Source: Taeniopygia guttata (taxonomy: Eukaryota > Chordata > Aves > Passeriformes > Estrildidae). From it: DNA of 64,000 bases. Of the stretch, positions 51,601 through 63,600 are shown in pieces; the first letter of the stretch is position 1, and every line of letters begins with the position of its first letter. A program made the position numbers and the translations under genes. Location of the stretch: contig NC_133028.1 in the NCBI RefSeq assembly GCF_048771995.1, forward strand, positions 70,667,001-70,731,000. Direction: 5' to 3'. The notes beneath the pieces were generated by a model. That model was not told the DNA's origin and ran no database searches. It saw only the letters and a program-made list of their open reading frames with translations.

Positions 51601-54600
51601 AAAAGATCACAAAACTTCCTCGAGGACATTCAGGTTTCCCACAAATGAGATAAAAGGAGGGTGATGTTAAATGATGATGTAAGATAGAAACATAGAAGTC
51701 ATTCATCAAACTCAGGAGTGACAGTATATTTGTATTTGAACCCTCTGAATTTAGGCTCTGCTGCTTTCTAAAAGGCAGGCTTTTGAAAGAGTTTGACAAC
51801 CTTTTGACTAGGTTAAAAGTTAACCTGAACCTTGCTTTTATGGCAATGCACTAGGTAAATAACCATCGTTTTCTGGGCATCTTCACTGCCGTTTCAGTTC
51901 TGAAATGCAAAATGCAGATCCTTTGCTAGATATCCTGCATTTCCCAGGCACCTGGCTGTTCTCTGGTTCAGCCTCCCAGCCTCTAATGAGCACACTTGAC
52001 TTCCTAGGGTGGGCCTAGTTCCCTGCAGGTATGACTACAGCAACAGGAAAGAAAAGCAAGCTCCTTGGGACTTTCAGGTTCTCAGGAGGGATGTAACTTG
52101 GGGTGAAGTTACAGTGCAAAATAAAAGCCACTTTTGGTTATTCACAGTCTTTTGGAAACAGTCGTAAACTTTGTACAATAAGTTTGCAACTGAGGTAACA
52201 TGAGGATGTTGAACACTGGCACTTGATATACTTATGGATATAGAGTTGACTGAGAAATCACAGGGAGTGATGGATATTTTATGTTTCAAGTCTGTATTCC
52301 GCTTTTTCTTTTAAAGAGATTTTAAAAATTAGCCCCCATAGTAGCTCTGTGTGCTGCCTCTTGTGCTCAATTTCTGGCCCCTAAGAGTGCTCACATGCCT
52401 GCTATACATGACATGGCAAAGCAGAGACAGAGAGACTATTATTTAGTTCTGTAATCTCAAAAGTCCTTTGTGTGTTTAGCTGTCATCTTTGCTATCTGCT
52501 GTGTTGGCATAGTTTTCTTTGGGAATGCCAGTAGTGCTATCCACTCCATGCAAAAGGATTCAGGATCCTGCTTGACCATGAGGAGTGTCTCTGGCTGGTA
52601 ATCCAAGTTTCAGAGTTCATCCTGCTCTTCCAAGAAAGTTGTTTCATAAAAGGTATTGACTTGACAGGGTGGGGCTTGACATAAATGAGCACTGTGGTCA
52701 CGCCTGGCTTGGCAACCTGAGTTTGTACACAAAAACATCATAGCCAACTTTAAACATCTATTCAAATAAAGCAACTCCCCTTGAGAGCATAACAGCTCTT
52801 CTCAGTTTCTCAAGGGCTGTGGACAGATTTCTGTCTTGATGCTTGAGCTGGGAGGGTTTGCTTGAAAGGAGATATTTTATGGAAAAGAGTGTTACCCTGT
52901 GCAATTAATACCTAAGTCTTAAGGCAGTATTTATGGTAATTAGCTTTTGAGGAAAACCTGTTGGAAAAAGTGCTGAAAACATCTCAGAACTTAATAAAAT
53001 TTCCTGCCCTTTACAGCACACTGATAACACAGTATGACCCTTTAAAGTCAGTAAGACCCTATTTACCAACTGTAAGCAATTATAATCTGAACCAGTGAAG
53101 CCAAACATTTGAGGAAACAATAAGTAATTAGCACAGCAGAAGCTCTTTTCTTCTCTTGCTAGGTGTTAGAAGGCAAGAAGGCTTTTAAATGCAGACTGTA
53201 GCCTGATTCTTCACTCTTATCCCAGTGTCATTTTGCTGTCTCTGAAGTAAGAGATATGGAGCCAAAGCATGGAAATGAACAAGGAGAGTGCTTTAGGACT
53301 TCACTCCAGCAGTAGCATCCATGGTGGTGTAAATGAGAGTGCAGCTTTAATTACGGTGCTTTCCTTTCTTTCATTCCTCCTCTCAAAATAAACAAAAAAA
53401 CATCACAGGATGACGAAGGGCAATTATGTAACTGAATATTGTCCAAGCTGCAAGCCCACAGACTGTGAGTTCCTCTGATCTGGAACATAAGGATGGAAGG
53501 CAGTGAAGGGAAGAGATGATTTGCTGATGGGAATTTTCAATAAACAAAACAATAATAGCTTGTCACTGAAGTCAGCAGTTGCTGAGACACTGGTTAGCAT
53601 GTAGAAATATGGGGGTTAGAGAGGTGTTGTAATGATGCCCATCCCTTCTGTCTCTCTGTTCCTGGCTTTGGTTTAGTCCTGGGAGGTGACCTCCTTTGAA
53701 GTTTTACATCTGCCTTTTCTCCTAGCAGATGGATGAGATTGTCATGTTTTTCACTTGTTGACACGGTGAGGAGGATTTGATCCCTTCAGTGTGATATCTT
53801 GTCTTGTAGGCTGCTTTTGACATAAAAACATGTCAGGGATAAGTCAGTTTATATGGAAATGTGCTGCTTGCTGTCCAGGATTTGGGATTGCCACAGCTCA
53901 TGGAATGACCACCTGGGAATGGTGAGATACATAGTTTGGACTCTGGAACACAGCACTTACTAAGGCAAGCCTGTGCCTCTTCTAGTCTTGCACTGAAGTC
54001 CTGGCAAGAGCAAATTTCTATTGCCACTTTCTGTATTTGGTTATTTTTTTTTTCCCAGTGTTGGTTTATTTGGATAAATTTACTCTTGTGATAAATTTGC
54101 TATTTTTCTGCCAAGCATTGGTGCTATGGGCAGTCCAGTGGATGATTAGATTTTTTTAAAGAATGCCAAAATCTGGAAAGAGTTCATTTGGAAAATTTCC
54201 TAGCAGATTGCAAATGGTGAATAAATTATTGCACAAGGGAACTTTTGAAACTCCTCTGGTGGTAAATTTTCAGCTAAGGAAATGTAGAATATACAGCATC
54301 ATGCTCATGAAACTGAAGCAAAACCTTGCCCATGCATCATGTGAGGAAATTAGGATTTCTCTCCTTCTCTCCTATTGTCATTCTAAATTTATATGCAAAA
54401 TTATCTTCCACAATTTACTTACTGCAGAAAAGATGTAATTTCATGTAACTTTATCAGTATTGAAGCTATTTATTTAAACCTTTTAATTTATGTTTCCTGG
54501 CTGGGTCCCGCTAGTGCAGCTTTGTCCAGGACAGTTGACTATGATGAATATTTGTAAGACCTGGCTTTGATATGGATGCAAGGAAAAGGTTTTGGTATGA

Positions 54601-57600
54601 CCTCTAAGTGACAAAGGATGTGACAAGTTGCTTCACCGTTGTGAACTCAGCTGGCTTGGAGAGGTGCCTTTGACTGTGTGGCTGTCATTTCATAGGAAAA
54701 ACTGCCCTCAGTGGACACAGCTCTTAGTGCTCACTGTTTGCTGTTATAGAAGTTGCCATTAACCTGGGATATGTGCTATACATTTCTAGGAATGTTCCTC
54801 AGCTGATTTATTGACATGGTTTTTCTCGTCCTTAGGTTCTTGCTCTGGCTTTCTTTCTCTTTTTCCTTCTACTTTTTTTTTTTCTTTTCTTTTTCCTTTC
54901 TCTTGTTTGCTCCGCTTTCAGTTTTTTCTTGCAAAAATATTTGTAGGAGTGGAGATGTACTCTAGCTGATTATCAGAAGGCCTATGATTCTGCAACACTG
55001 AAGGTTAAATGCAAAACCCAGTGGTTATCCTGATTAACTGAACCCTATGCCCTAACTCTGGTGCCTTTTACAAGCTCTAGAGGAAGGAAATTTTACTTCT
55101 AAGCAATATACAACATTGCTTGGCAACCATTTGAGCCCTGTACAGCCCAGGATGGGCTAGCTGTATTCCCAAAGCTGGACTTCTCTGTGATGGTAGGCTC
55201 CTTGGTGACTCTTTTTCTGGGAATCACAAGGTGAATGTGCTCTTTGTTCAAGTGTGATTCTTCATTACAGTTGCTCTGTATATAGGGCAGAGGGGGAAGA
55301 TTTGGCTTTGAAGAGCAGCTAGGGATGATTAAGTCTTAAAAGGTACGGAGATTCCATTCAATTTTAGTCAACATTCAGCTACACAGAAGCTATCCTAACT
55401 GTCTCTCACCCACTTTTTAAAAGACTATTTAATTATAGGGTCAACACTGTCCTGATTCAGATTTCCTCAGATTCCCTTTGATACTGTTTTTCTTCAAAGT
55501 TTTGGGAGATGACATGAGTATTGCAAAAAGACTTTCCTGGCAGCAGCTTTCCCTTCTAATCAATTCTTGAATTTTCTCTCTCTAGTCCAAAAGTCTCAGC
55601 TGGCTGTGAGGCAGCTGTGAATTAGCTTAACATCAGAAACATGGCTTATCAGTATTGTGGACACCCTGTGTTGTGTGTGATTCACAGAATGCAGAAGCGA
55701 AAAGGTGGAAACTGCATCAATAGAGGCAATTTAATGGAGAATAGAACTTAGGTATGATTTTTCTTATTTAGAGACAAGATTTGGAAGTCTGGAGAATATA
55801 TAAAATATTCCAAGAAAATTGATACAGTGATCCTCTAAGGAAAGGAGGTACTCTTTATTGCTAATGGTATTACAGCTTTTATTCTAGCAAGGAGACTGTA
55901 GTTCACAGCAGAGAGTCTGATAATGGGATCCTGTTGCAAACTGGGAATTGTCTCTTAAATTGGATTGATAGAAAAGGCACAATGTAAGCTCTCACTCCGT
56001 GGTTTTGCATATGGTTCCTACCCATCTACCTGTGTTTTCAGGTGTTTTGAGGAGCAACACGAATCTGAATGGAGGTGCCAGTGAGAAGTGAACTATAATG
56101 TACAGCTTATCCCCGAAATCTTGAAACTGGCCTTTTATTTCTGTTTGGGTCTGTCACTGGAAGCAGTGGGTAATAATCAACACTTGGAAGGGTTGTGCAG
56201 GCATACACAGGACTTGGGAGCTTAGAAGCCACAGCATCCCTTGTGCTGCTCAAGGCTCTGGGTGAAGATTTGCAGGCTTTCTAATGAATAGTGCTTCCTG
56301 ACTAGTTCTGGCTTGTTTAGGGGGTTTATTCTCCTGAGTGTGTTTCTATGTTGGTATTACCATCCAAGGGCGTTAGCACTCTTCAGCATAACAAAGCAGG
56401 ACTTGCAATGCTAGGGTAATGGTCACATTCTGAAGCATGATTCTTCGAAGCACAACCCCAAAACCCTTTCCCCCACCCCGCCCCGTTTTGAATTGCCATT
56501 TTGTTTTATCAGAGGTTCAACTGGGATTTAAATGAGATGTGAATATAAAGTGTTTAGTAAGAGTTAGAACAAACAATGATAAGCTGTTAAGTTTAGCAAT
56601 ATGCTTTCAGTCATTTAAATGGTATTTGTGAAAAAAGTCCAAATTTGCTACATTTGGCTGAAAACACTCTTTTTGAGGCTGGAGTCAGGGCTGATTTTTC
56701 CAAAAGCTTGATGGTTGAAGCATTCATCTGCGATGCAGAAAATATAGATAAAATAACTGCTCTGAGAGGCTTTAAATCCATGTATCCCTACTTTGAATCA
56801 GATGCTAAGAGGATTGAATTCAGTTTACACCCAGGTCAGGTAAGAAGCTTAACCCAAATGATTGCAATACATCTGGCAACTTACAGACCCCATTTTGACT
56901 TATCTATCTGACTTACAAACCCCATTTTGGCATATATTATCACCACACAGAGCTGCAGTATTTCTTGTCTCTATAACTGTGGGTTTTCCAGCAATACAGC
57001 ACCTGTATCTGGGCTCTTTGCTCTAGTCCTTGCTGTCATCTTCTCCATCAACAAACACATCCTACAAGTTGCCTGGCTTCCCTTCTCCCAGTTTCTTCAC
57101 CTGGGATATGTGCATAAGGTAGCCATGGCTTAATGCAGTAGCATGATGCCTACCCAGATTTGGTGTTACATTACTAGCATGATCCTCTTACCCACCTGTG
57201 TGTCTGGGTTAATGGGAGCATTTGACACCACAGCTCCTGAGGTGGGCAAGATGTGCAACAATGATACTGTCCTGCTTTACTTATTTATAAGTACCTTTAT
57301 TTATTGATTCTCAGGGTTAGAGCTTGTTTTCAGCTCCATACAGCCATACTGATGTGAAGGATCTATTTGAGAAATAAAGTGAAGAAAATCCTTAAATTCT
57401 TAACTGGCTGTGTTTCCTCGAGAAAAATATCAGAAAAGAACGTATCTTTGTGTTGGTTTTCAAAACACCTTTTTCCTTTGAGATGATTACAGTAGTCCTT
57501 GAGAAATGTGTTTGTGATCTCTTCTGGAATACCAGAATTCCTAGTTCTGTCTTTCCTTTAGTCACCTGCTGGGGTGACCTTCTTTAAATGTGGCAACCTC

Positions 57601-60600
57601 TCCATCCCTCCAAAAGCAGCCTTCATGTAGACAGCTGGAGGGAACCAGCCACGAAAGAAGAGCTCTCAGCTCTCCTCAGAGGCACCATACATACCAGCCT
57701 TAGAACCAAAGGATTGGTTTCAGATCCGAGTTTTTCCTTGGTGTGATGTAGATATCAGTAATATTAGGTGGAAAGAGACTAGTGTAACACTTGGGGTATC
57801 TGGGTTTTTGATCCTGACTCAAACATTTGCTTGCAGTGTGGCTTTGGACAGATTCACTGTGCCTCTCTTCCTCCTTTCAAAACCAGAAATAATTCTGCTT
57901 TTCTGACTAGGACATGCTATATAAAAGTTTGGCGTTATTATTTATTTGGTTGTTGTTGTTCTGTCTTTTAGCTAGCATGGCAGGGGGGTTGTGCTTTTCA
58001 ATACCATTTGTGCTGTGTCAAAATTTACAAATTTGTACTGTTTCCCTTTCTGTCATGTTCTGCTCTCATGTTCCCCTGAATAGTGAGAAAGATCTCTGGG
58101 ATGTGGTAAGGTGCATAAAGGAAGAAATACACCCAGGAGGAAAGAGCAGAATTTTGCTTGCTGGATATTTTAGTATCCAGGGGAAGACATCAAACACTTC
58201 CAGGTGTTTGGGTTCAGTTTACAAGTCAATCTGAGCAGACAACTTAAATGGGAAGCAGGGGACCCATGGGAAGCATGGGGGCCACATGCCCCTTGGTATC
58301 CCCAAAGAACTCCTCCCTCAAATGGTTTCTCACCTTTTCATTATAAACCTATTTCCTCTGTCTACAGGGTTTTTTTTATTCAATTTTTCACTGGTAGTTT
58401 CTAATGATGATATTTTGGGATCACCAAACCTGCATTCACCATCATTAGTGGCTTTTTCCCATGTTATTTGTTTAATGTTCAGGGATTAGCAACCAGATTG
58501 CAAAATAATGAGCTACCTTGTGTATTTCAGAAACATACCCCTCGCAATATGCATTTCAATGATTATCGTCACAGTTGGCTATGTGTTAACAAACGTGGCT
58601 TATTTCACTACAATCAGTGCTGGGGAATTGCTGCTTTCAAAAGCTGTAGCAGTGGTAAGTTACAGAAGAAAAATACAAAGATATATTCCTGCTGCAGTTA
58701 TGTTTGTTGATATTATTCTTATTTTCAGGGTGGACACACAAGAGATGGGGTGGACACATCCAGTCAGGTTTTAGTATGGCAGCACTTATTAGCATCCCAG
58801 TGAAAGTTGATTTTTGACTGATTGCAGCGGGGTTGCAGTTCAAGCCATCAGTAGCATTTATAATGTAACATTGGACTGTATTAATTAACCACTTATAACA
58901 CAGTCAATAGGATTTACATTTCATAGCCAAGCACATGCTTGAAAAATTCAGAGCTAAATTGTAAGCCCAGCTCCTGGGAAGCAGAAATTACGGATATTTA
59001 TAGAAGAGAGAACTCTGAACTATCTTGTGTAGCAGAATACAGTAACTTTGTCTCTGCACAAATGTGTGTCCGGAGTACTTGGGAAGGGGGGTGCTGTGAA
59101 TCCTGGAGCTCATTTGGGAAGGAGTTGCAAGGCAACCTGGCTAGGAAATGTTGCTTTGATTGTCCCTGCTGAATTGCGGTGATGACACTGATTTTTATAT
59201 TTGTTGTATCTGAGTCACAATGAGGACATAAATAATTCCATTTCTTCTCCAGTAGTGATGCTGCCTGTGGCTATTTCAATTGATGTGAGTTTTGAAAAAT
59301 GACCAAATCCTGTACCTAATGGGAGGTCTAGAAAGAAAACTTTTTATAAACATGATGAAAACTATGTGTGTTGCCTGTGGTGCCCCAAACTCCAATTAAG
59401 GCTCATCTGCTAACCCAAAACTCTGAAGCCTGGATGGATAGACTATACCACTGGGTGGTACCAGCTGAGTGCAATGAAGGCTGTAGAAAAAAGATATTAA
59501 ATGTGCAGATCAGACTTTGATCTATTTGGACTCTGTGTTCTTCTTTGGAACCATAATGGTTTAAATTGACAAGAGTCAGGGCCTGATTTCACCTCTTCAT
59601 CACTGCTTCAACTGGAGATCTTCCACATGCCCTCAGGGGTAAGGGTAGGACAGCTTGGCTGTAGTAGTTGTGCTCTCAAAAAAGAGGCAACAAATGCACT
59701 GCATGATTTTCAGTGAGGGATGCAGAGAAGGGGTATAGCTAACACCGTGATAATTTGTTAATAGAGGGCAATTATTTTCCTATTTTATGAAAAATCATTG
59801 CATGTTTCTCTCTCTTTTCTAATAGACCTTTGCCGAACGACTGATGGGAAACTTCTCTTTAGCTGTACCCGTGTTTGTTGCTCTCTCCTGCTTTGGATCT
59901 ATGAATGGTGGCATTTTTGCGGTCTCCAGGTGAGCACTGCTGATGTTCCTGGGGGTGAGGGCTTGGGAGACGTACTAAAAATATGGGAGCAAGGGGAGGG
60001 GAGAGTATCCTTTAGCAGGATATGATAAATGACTACCCTGTTTATCAGGTGTAGGGCTTTTTCTCACTTTGTTTAGGGTACTATTTTTAAAATCTTTTGA
60101 ATGGTTTGGAAATTAATGTCTCTGAGGCTAGCCCTTAATCAATGGCTGCTTTTTTTTCATGTAAAGGGGGAAAATTAGAGGGAAAATATTACCTCTTTCC
60201 CAACACTAGTCAAGAGACATTTTCAGAGATGGTTTTGATTTCTGCATGTGAGTTTCTCCTGCCAGTGCTTTCATTTCAAACACCTCAAACAAGACTAAGA
60301 AGTTCTGCTCTGCTCTGTGACTTTCATGAGCCACTTTGCATACTCACAGTAATGAGCACATTTAAAGTCTGTCCACATTTATTTCCCACCAGGATGTTCT
60401 TCGTTGCATCCCGCGAGGGTCACCTTCCAGAAATTCTCTCCATGATTCATGTCCGCAAGCACACTCCTCTGCCAGCTGTCATTGTTTTGGTAAATCATAC
60501 AAACAAATGTTCCTGCACTAGAATTCATATTACAGGCTTGCTCTAGAGGATTCAAACACAATTTGGGCGCTGCTTGAGTCTCATTTATTAATGTGAACAT

Positions 60601-63600
60601 GGGCTTTGTGCAGGGCGGAGGACAGGAGAAAGAGGAATGAGATTTGTGAGTTGTTCTTATTCTATCATCTCCTCCTTGCTTTCTTGCCTATCACTGCAAT
60701 CTAATTAATATCTTTTTGTTTTGAATTTCTAAGAAACTGCTAGTGATGAGCTAGTTCCCTTTCAGAGAAGCAAATTCCAGTTAAACAAACAAAAAAGGGA
60801 TTCGGTTAACTGAAAGTTGAACTAAACACCAGCATGTGGGAGTACTCTAAAGCTCATTATACTACCTTATAGTAAAAAATGCCAGCAGTTTTTCAACTAA
60901 GATAACGGAGGGGGAACACTCAGCTGTCCAGCATAGTGGTGATTAAAAAAGTGAGAGAACACATGCCTGGGAAATAGTCTGTGAATTTTCTCAGGAAAAC
61001 CATTGGTGCTTTAGTAGAAATCCTATTACGGATTTCTAAAATAAGCAGCAAAGGTAAATGTTGGTCATGTGTTAGCTTTACAGACTAATTTTTATGGTAA
61101 AATGTTAGGATGTTAAATGTCAAAATACCAACTTCAAAGTTCAGTTTTCATAGTGCCAGGAAGATTTTCACTTAACATGCAGTCTTCATAATCATGGCTA
61201 TTCAGCCCCTCTTTTGGGATCAATGACTGCAGTGTATCTGGATAGGCCTCTGCCATTATTTAGGGACTTATAGCCAAAGCAAAATATGCACCTATGAGTC
61301 TGTTCTACTAAGAGCAAATGCTTGTGGAATTTAAATTGTTTTTTGCTCTTGATGCCCATAAGCTCACTGCTGAATTGTTAAATTTTATATGTGCACATAT
61401 AACAATGAGCTTTGAAATTTTTAAAATTAGGCGGTGTGATAATGGTGAAACATTTTAATGAAATTAATTTTCCATAAACATTTAGTTTGCATTTTATTTC
61501 TTTGGGTGTAGTCATACCTTGTGGGTAAATTGCATTGACCATTTTTTTTTGTGGAATGAAATGCACAGAATGTATTAATATATTATTTATTTTCCTCACA
61601 GACATTTTCTGCTATTGCATATGGTCCAGTTACACCAGTGCATTGATTTCCTTTGAACAAGTCAGATTCCTGTATGAAGATAGCTTTCCTTCAAAGATTA
61701 CAATTTTTTAGCTCACCTTACTGCAAATAGAGCAGTGGCAGGATATATTCTACATCAATAGTAATTTTGGCATTTCCCTATTTTATTTCTCCTTCCAAGT
61801 TCTACACACTGTAAGAAAGGAAAGAGCTTTTGAGGATAAACTGAGAAAAAAAATATGTGTTTGAGGCTTGTTTAATTAAAACAACAAAACAACAACAACA
61901 ACAACAACAAAAACCACAAAAAAAACAACACTTTTTTTTTTTTACATTAAGAAATCAGTTTATGCTTATATGTTGCTCGAGAAATTTTCCAGTCTGACCA
62001 TTCACAAGATTTCCTGGCAATCACACGCCAAATGTCAGGTATCTGGTGACTCAATGGGTCACCACTGGACTCCTGCAGATCCCACTCAAAGGCCAGGTTA
62101 CCCCACTGCTTTGAACCTCAGCTTCCCATGGCAGAATAGCACATGTCTCGTTCCATAAAGACACTTATTCCTGGCACAGGAACACAGAAACAGCTGAGCT
62201 GGTGCACCCAAGGAGGAACCCTCTACCAAAAAACGCCATTGCCTTTTATATTCCACATTCTCCCTGCAAGTCTTGCTCTTGCTCCCAAGTCTTTGGTTCC
62301 TGCTCCATCTCCATGTCTATCTCCTTTGCTGGCTTCACTGGTCTTCATCTGCTTTGGTATCCAAAGGGTCAGCAATTCCCAGCTCCTGCTGTCACCCAGT
62401 GTCTGTTCATCTGGCTGGAGTCACCAATCTTTCATACTCTTTGTTACCTCAAACATTGGCTATTCGTGGCCCTTTATCTCAAGCTTCCTCACAAAGCTCA
62501 GTTTGTATTTCAATCTGCATCTCAATTTGCAAGTTGAGCTACCTGGACCAGAAGTATTCCTCACCAACATGAGGAATTTGACAGAAGTGTGTAGTAACTC
62601 ATAGAAATCATGCAATCTGATTGTAATCCTCCTTTCCTGTGTTTTTTCTTGATACCTCTCCTTCACTTGCATTGTTGTATATATAGCTTGCATTATAGTT
62701 ATAACTGAGATTTTAAACTTTTAGAGGTTGAGTCTATAGAGAAGAAATCTTGCCCAATATTACTCAGTGGAACAATTTCCCTTGACATTTACATAGGAGT
62801 TTGCTTACTATCTATATGTAAGGAACCAAGTACTTTATAAGTCATTAGAGGTTGGAGGCCAGAGATCCACATTTGAAATATTGATCCTTCTGATTCAAAT
62901 CCATGTTGTCTGCACTGCTTTGAAAAAACAGGAGAGAGAGGCTCTGAAATGTAAATAATACAAGTCAGTTTTCTCTGTGTAAAGATTTAGCCCAGTGTCT
63001 TACTGCATCTGCAGTTGATTTTACCCGTTGCCTTGTTATAAACCTGAAGGCTCTCACTTCCAGGACCTTCTCTCTTGCTGAAGGATGAGGGATATGGTGA
63101 ATTTTACTTACTCCTTCATGCCCAAATGCAAGGACATTTTTTTGTCCAGATACTACTTTGAAATAGATCCACGTAGCCTTCACTAACCATCTAACTCACA
63201 ACAAAACACTCTATACATAACCTTCTGCCTGCCTCACAGAAATCTTGTATCTCAGACTAGCTTTTCTGCGAGGAACTGTATTTATTCTGGTGTCTTCTCT
63301 CCTTCCTGCTCTTAAGTAGCAGTGACAGCTAAATTCTTCCTTCTTCTCATAAATATTTGCATTTAGGATGTGCAATAAGTCTACACTCTGCAAGTCTGAA
63401 AGGCAAACCTAAGCTGGTGGCAACCCAGTGTGCCCAGCTGGCATCTCATGGTGTGGTCCTGCCCCATGCCATGTCCTCTTTGCTCACTTTCCCTGTGAAG
63501 CCTGGGGGACTAAGACTTTTTCCTTCCACAAAACACCTAGAAACTTCTGCTTTCATATGATTAGATGTGATCAAAACATAACTGTTCTTATTATTTACAT

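Larger units (their letters stand above)
40348..58530 (+). other. SLC7A11 intron 6 (18183 bp)
   Basis: The largest intron, phase 2, GTACGT to TTTCAG. It holds three CR1 fragments, a possible MIR relic, poly-T/poly-A tracts and a TGAGTCAGC word at 49443-49451. A small tandem repeat of ACAAACCCCATTTTGGC type lies at about 56882-56932. The open frames at 45497-45860 (minus) and 56645-56911 (plus) have no recognised relatives. I see no nested gene. Confidence 0.85.

Noticed and set aside
56645..56911. 88-codon plus-strand frame in intron 6
   Set aside because: The peptide has no recognised family, no splice-site context fitting SLC7A11, and is absent from the expected protein.
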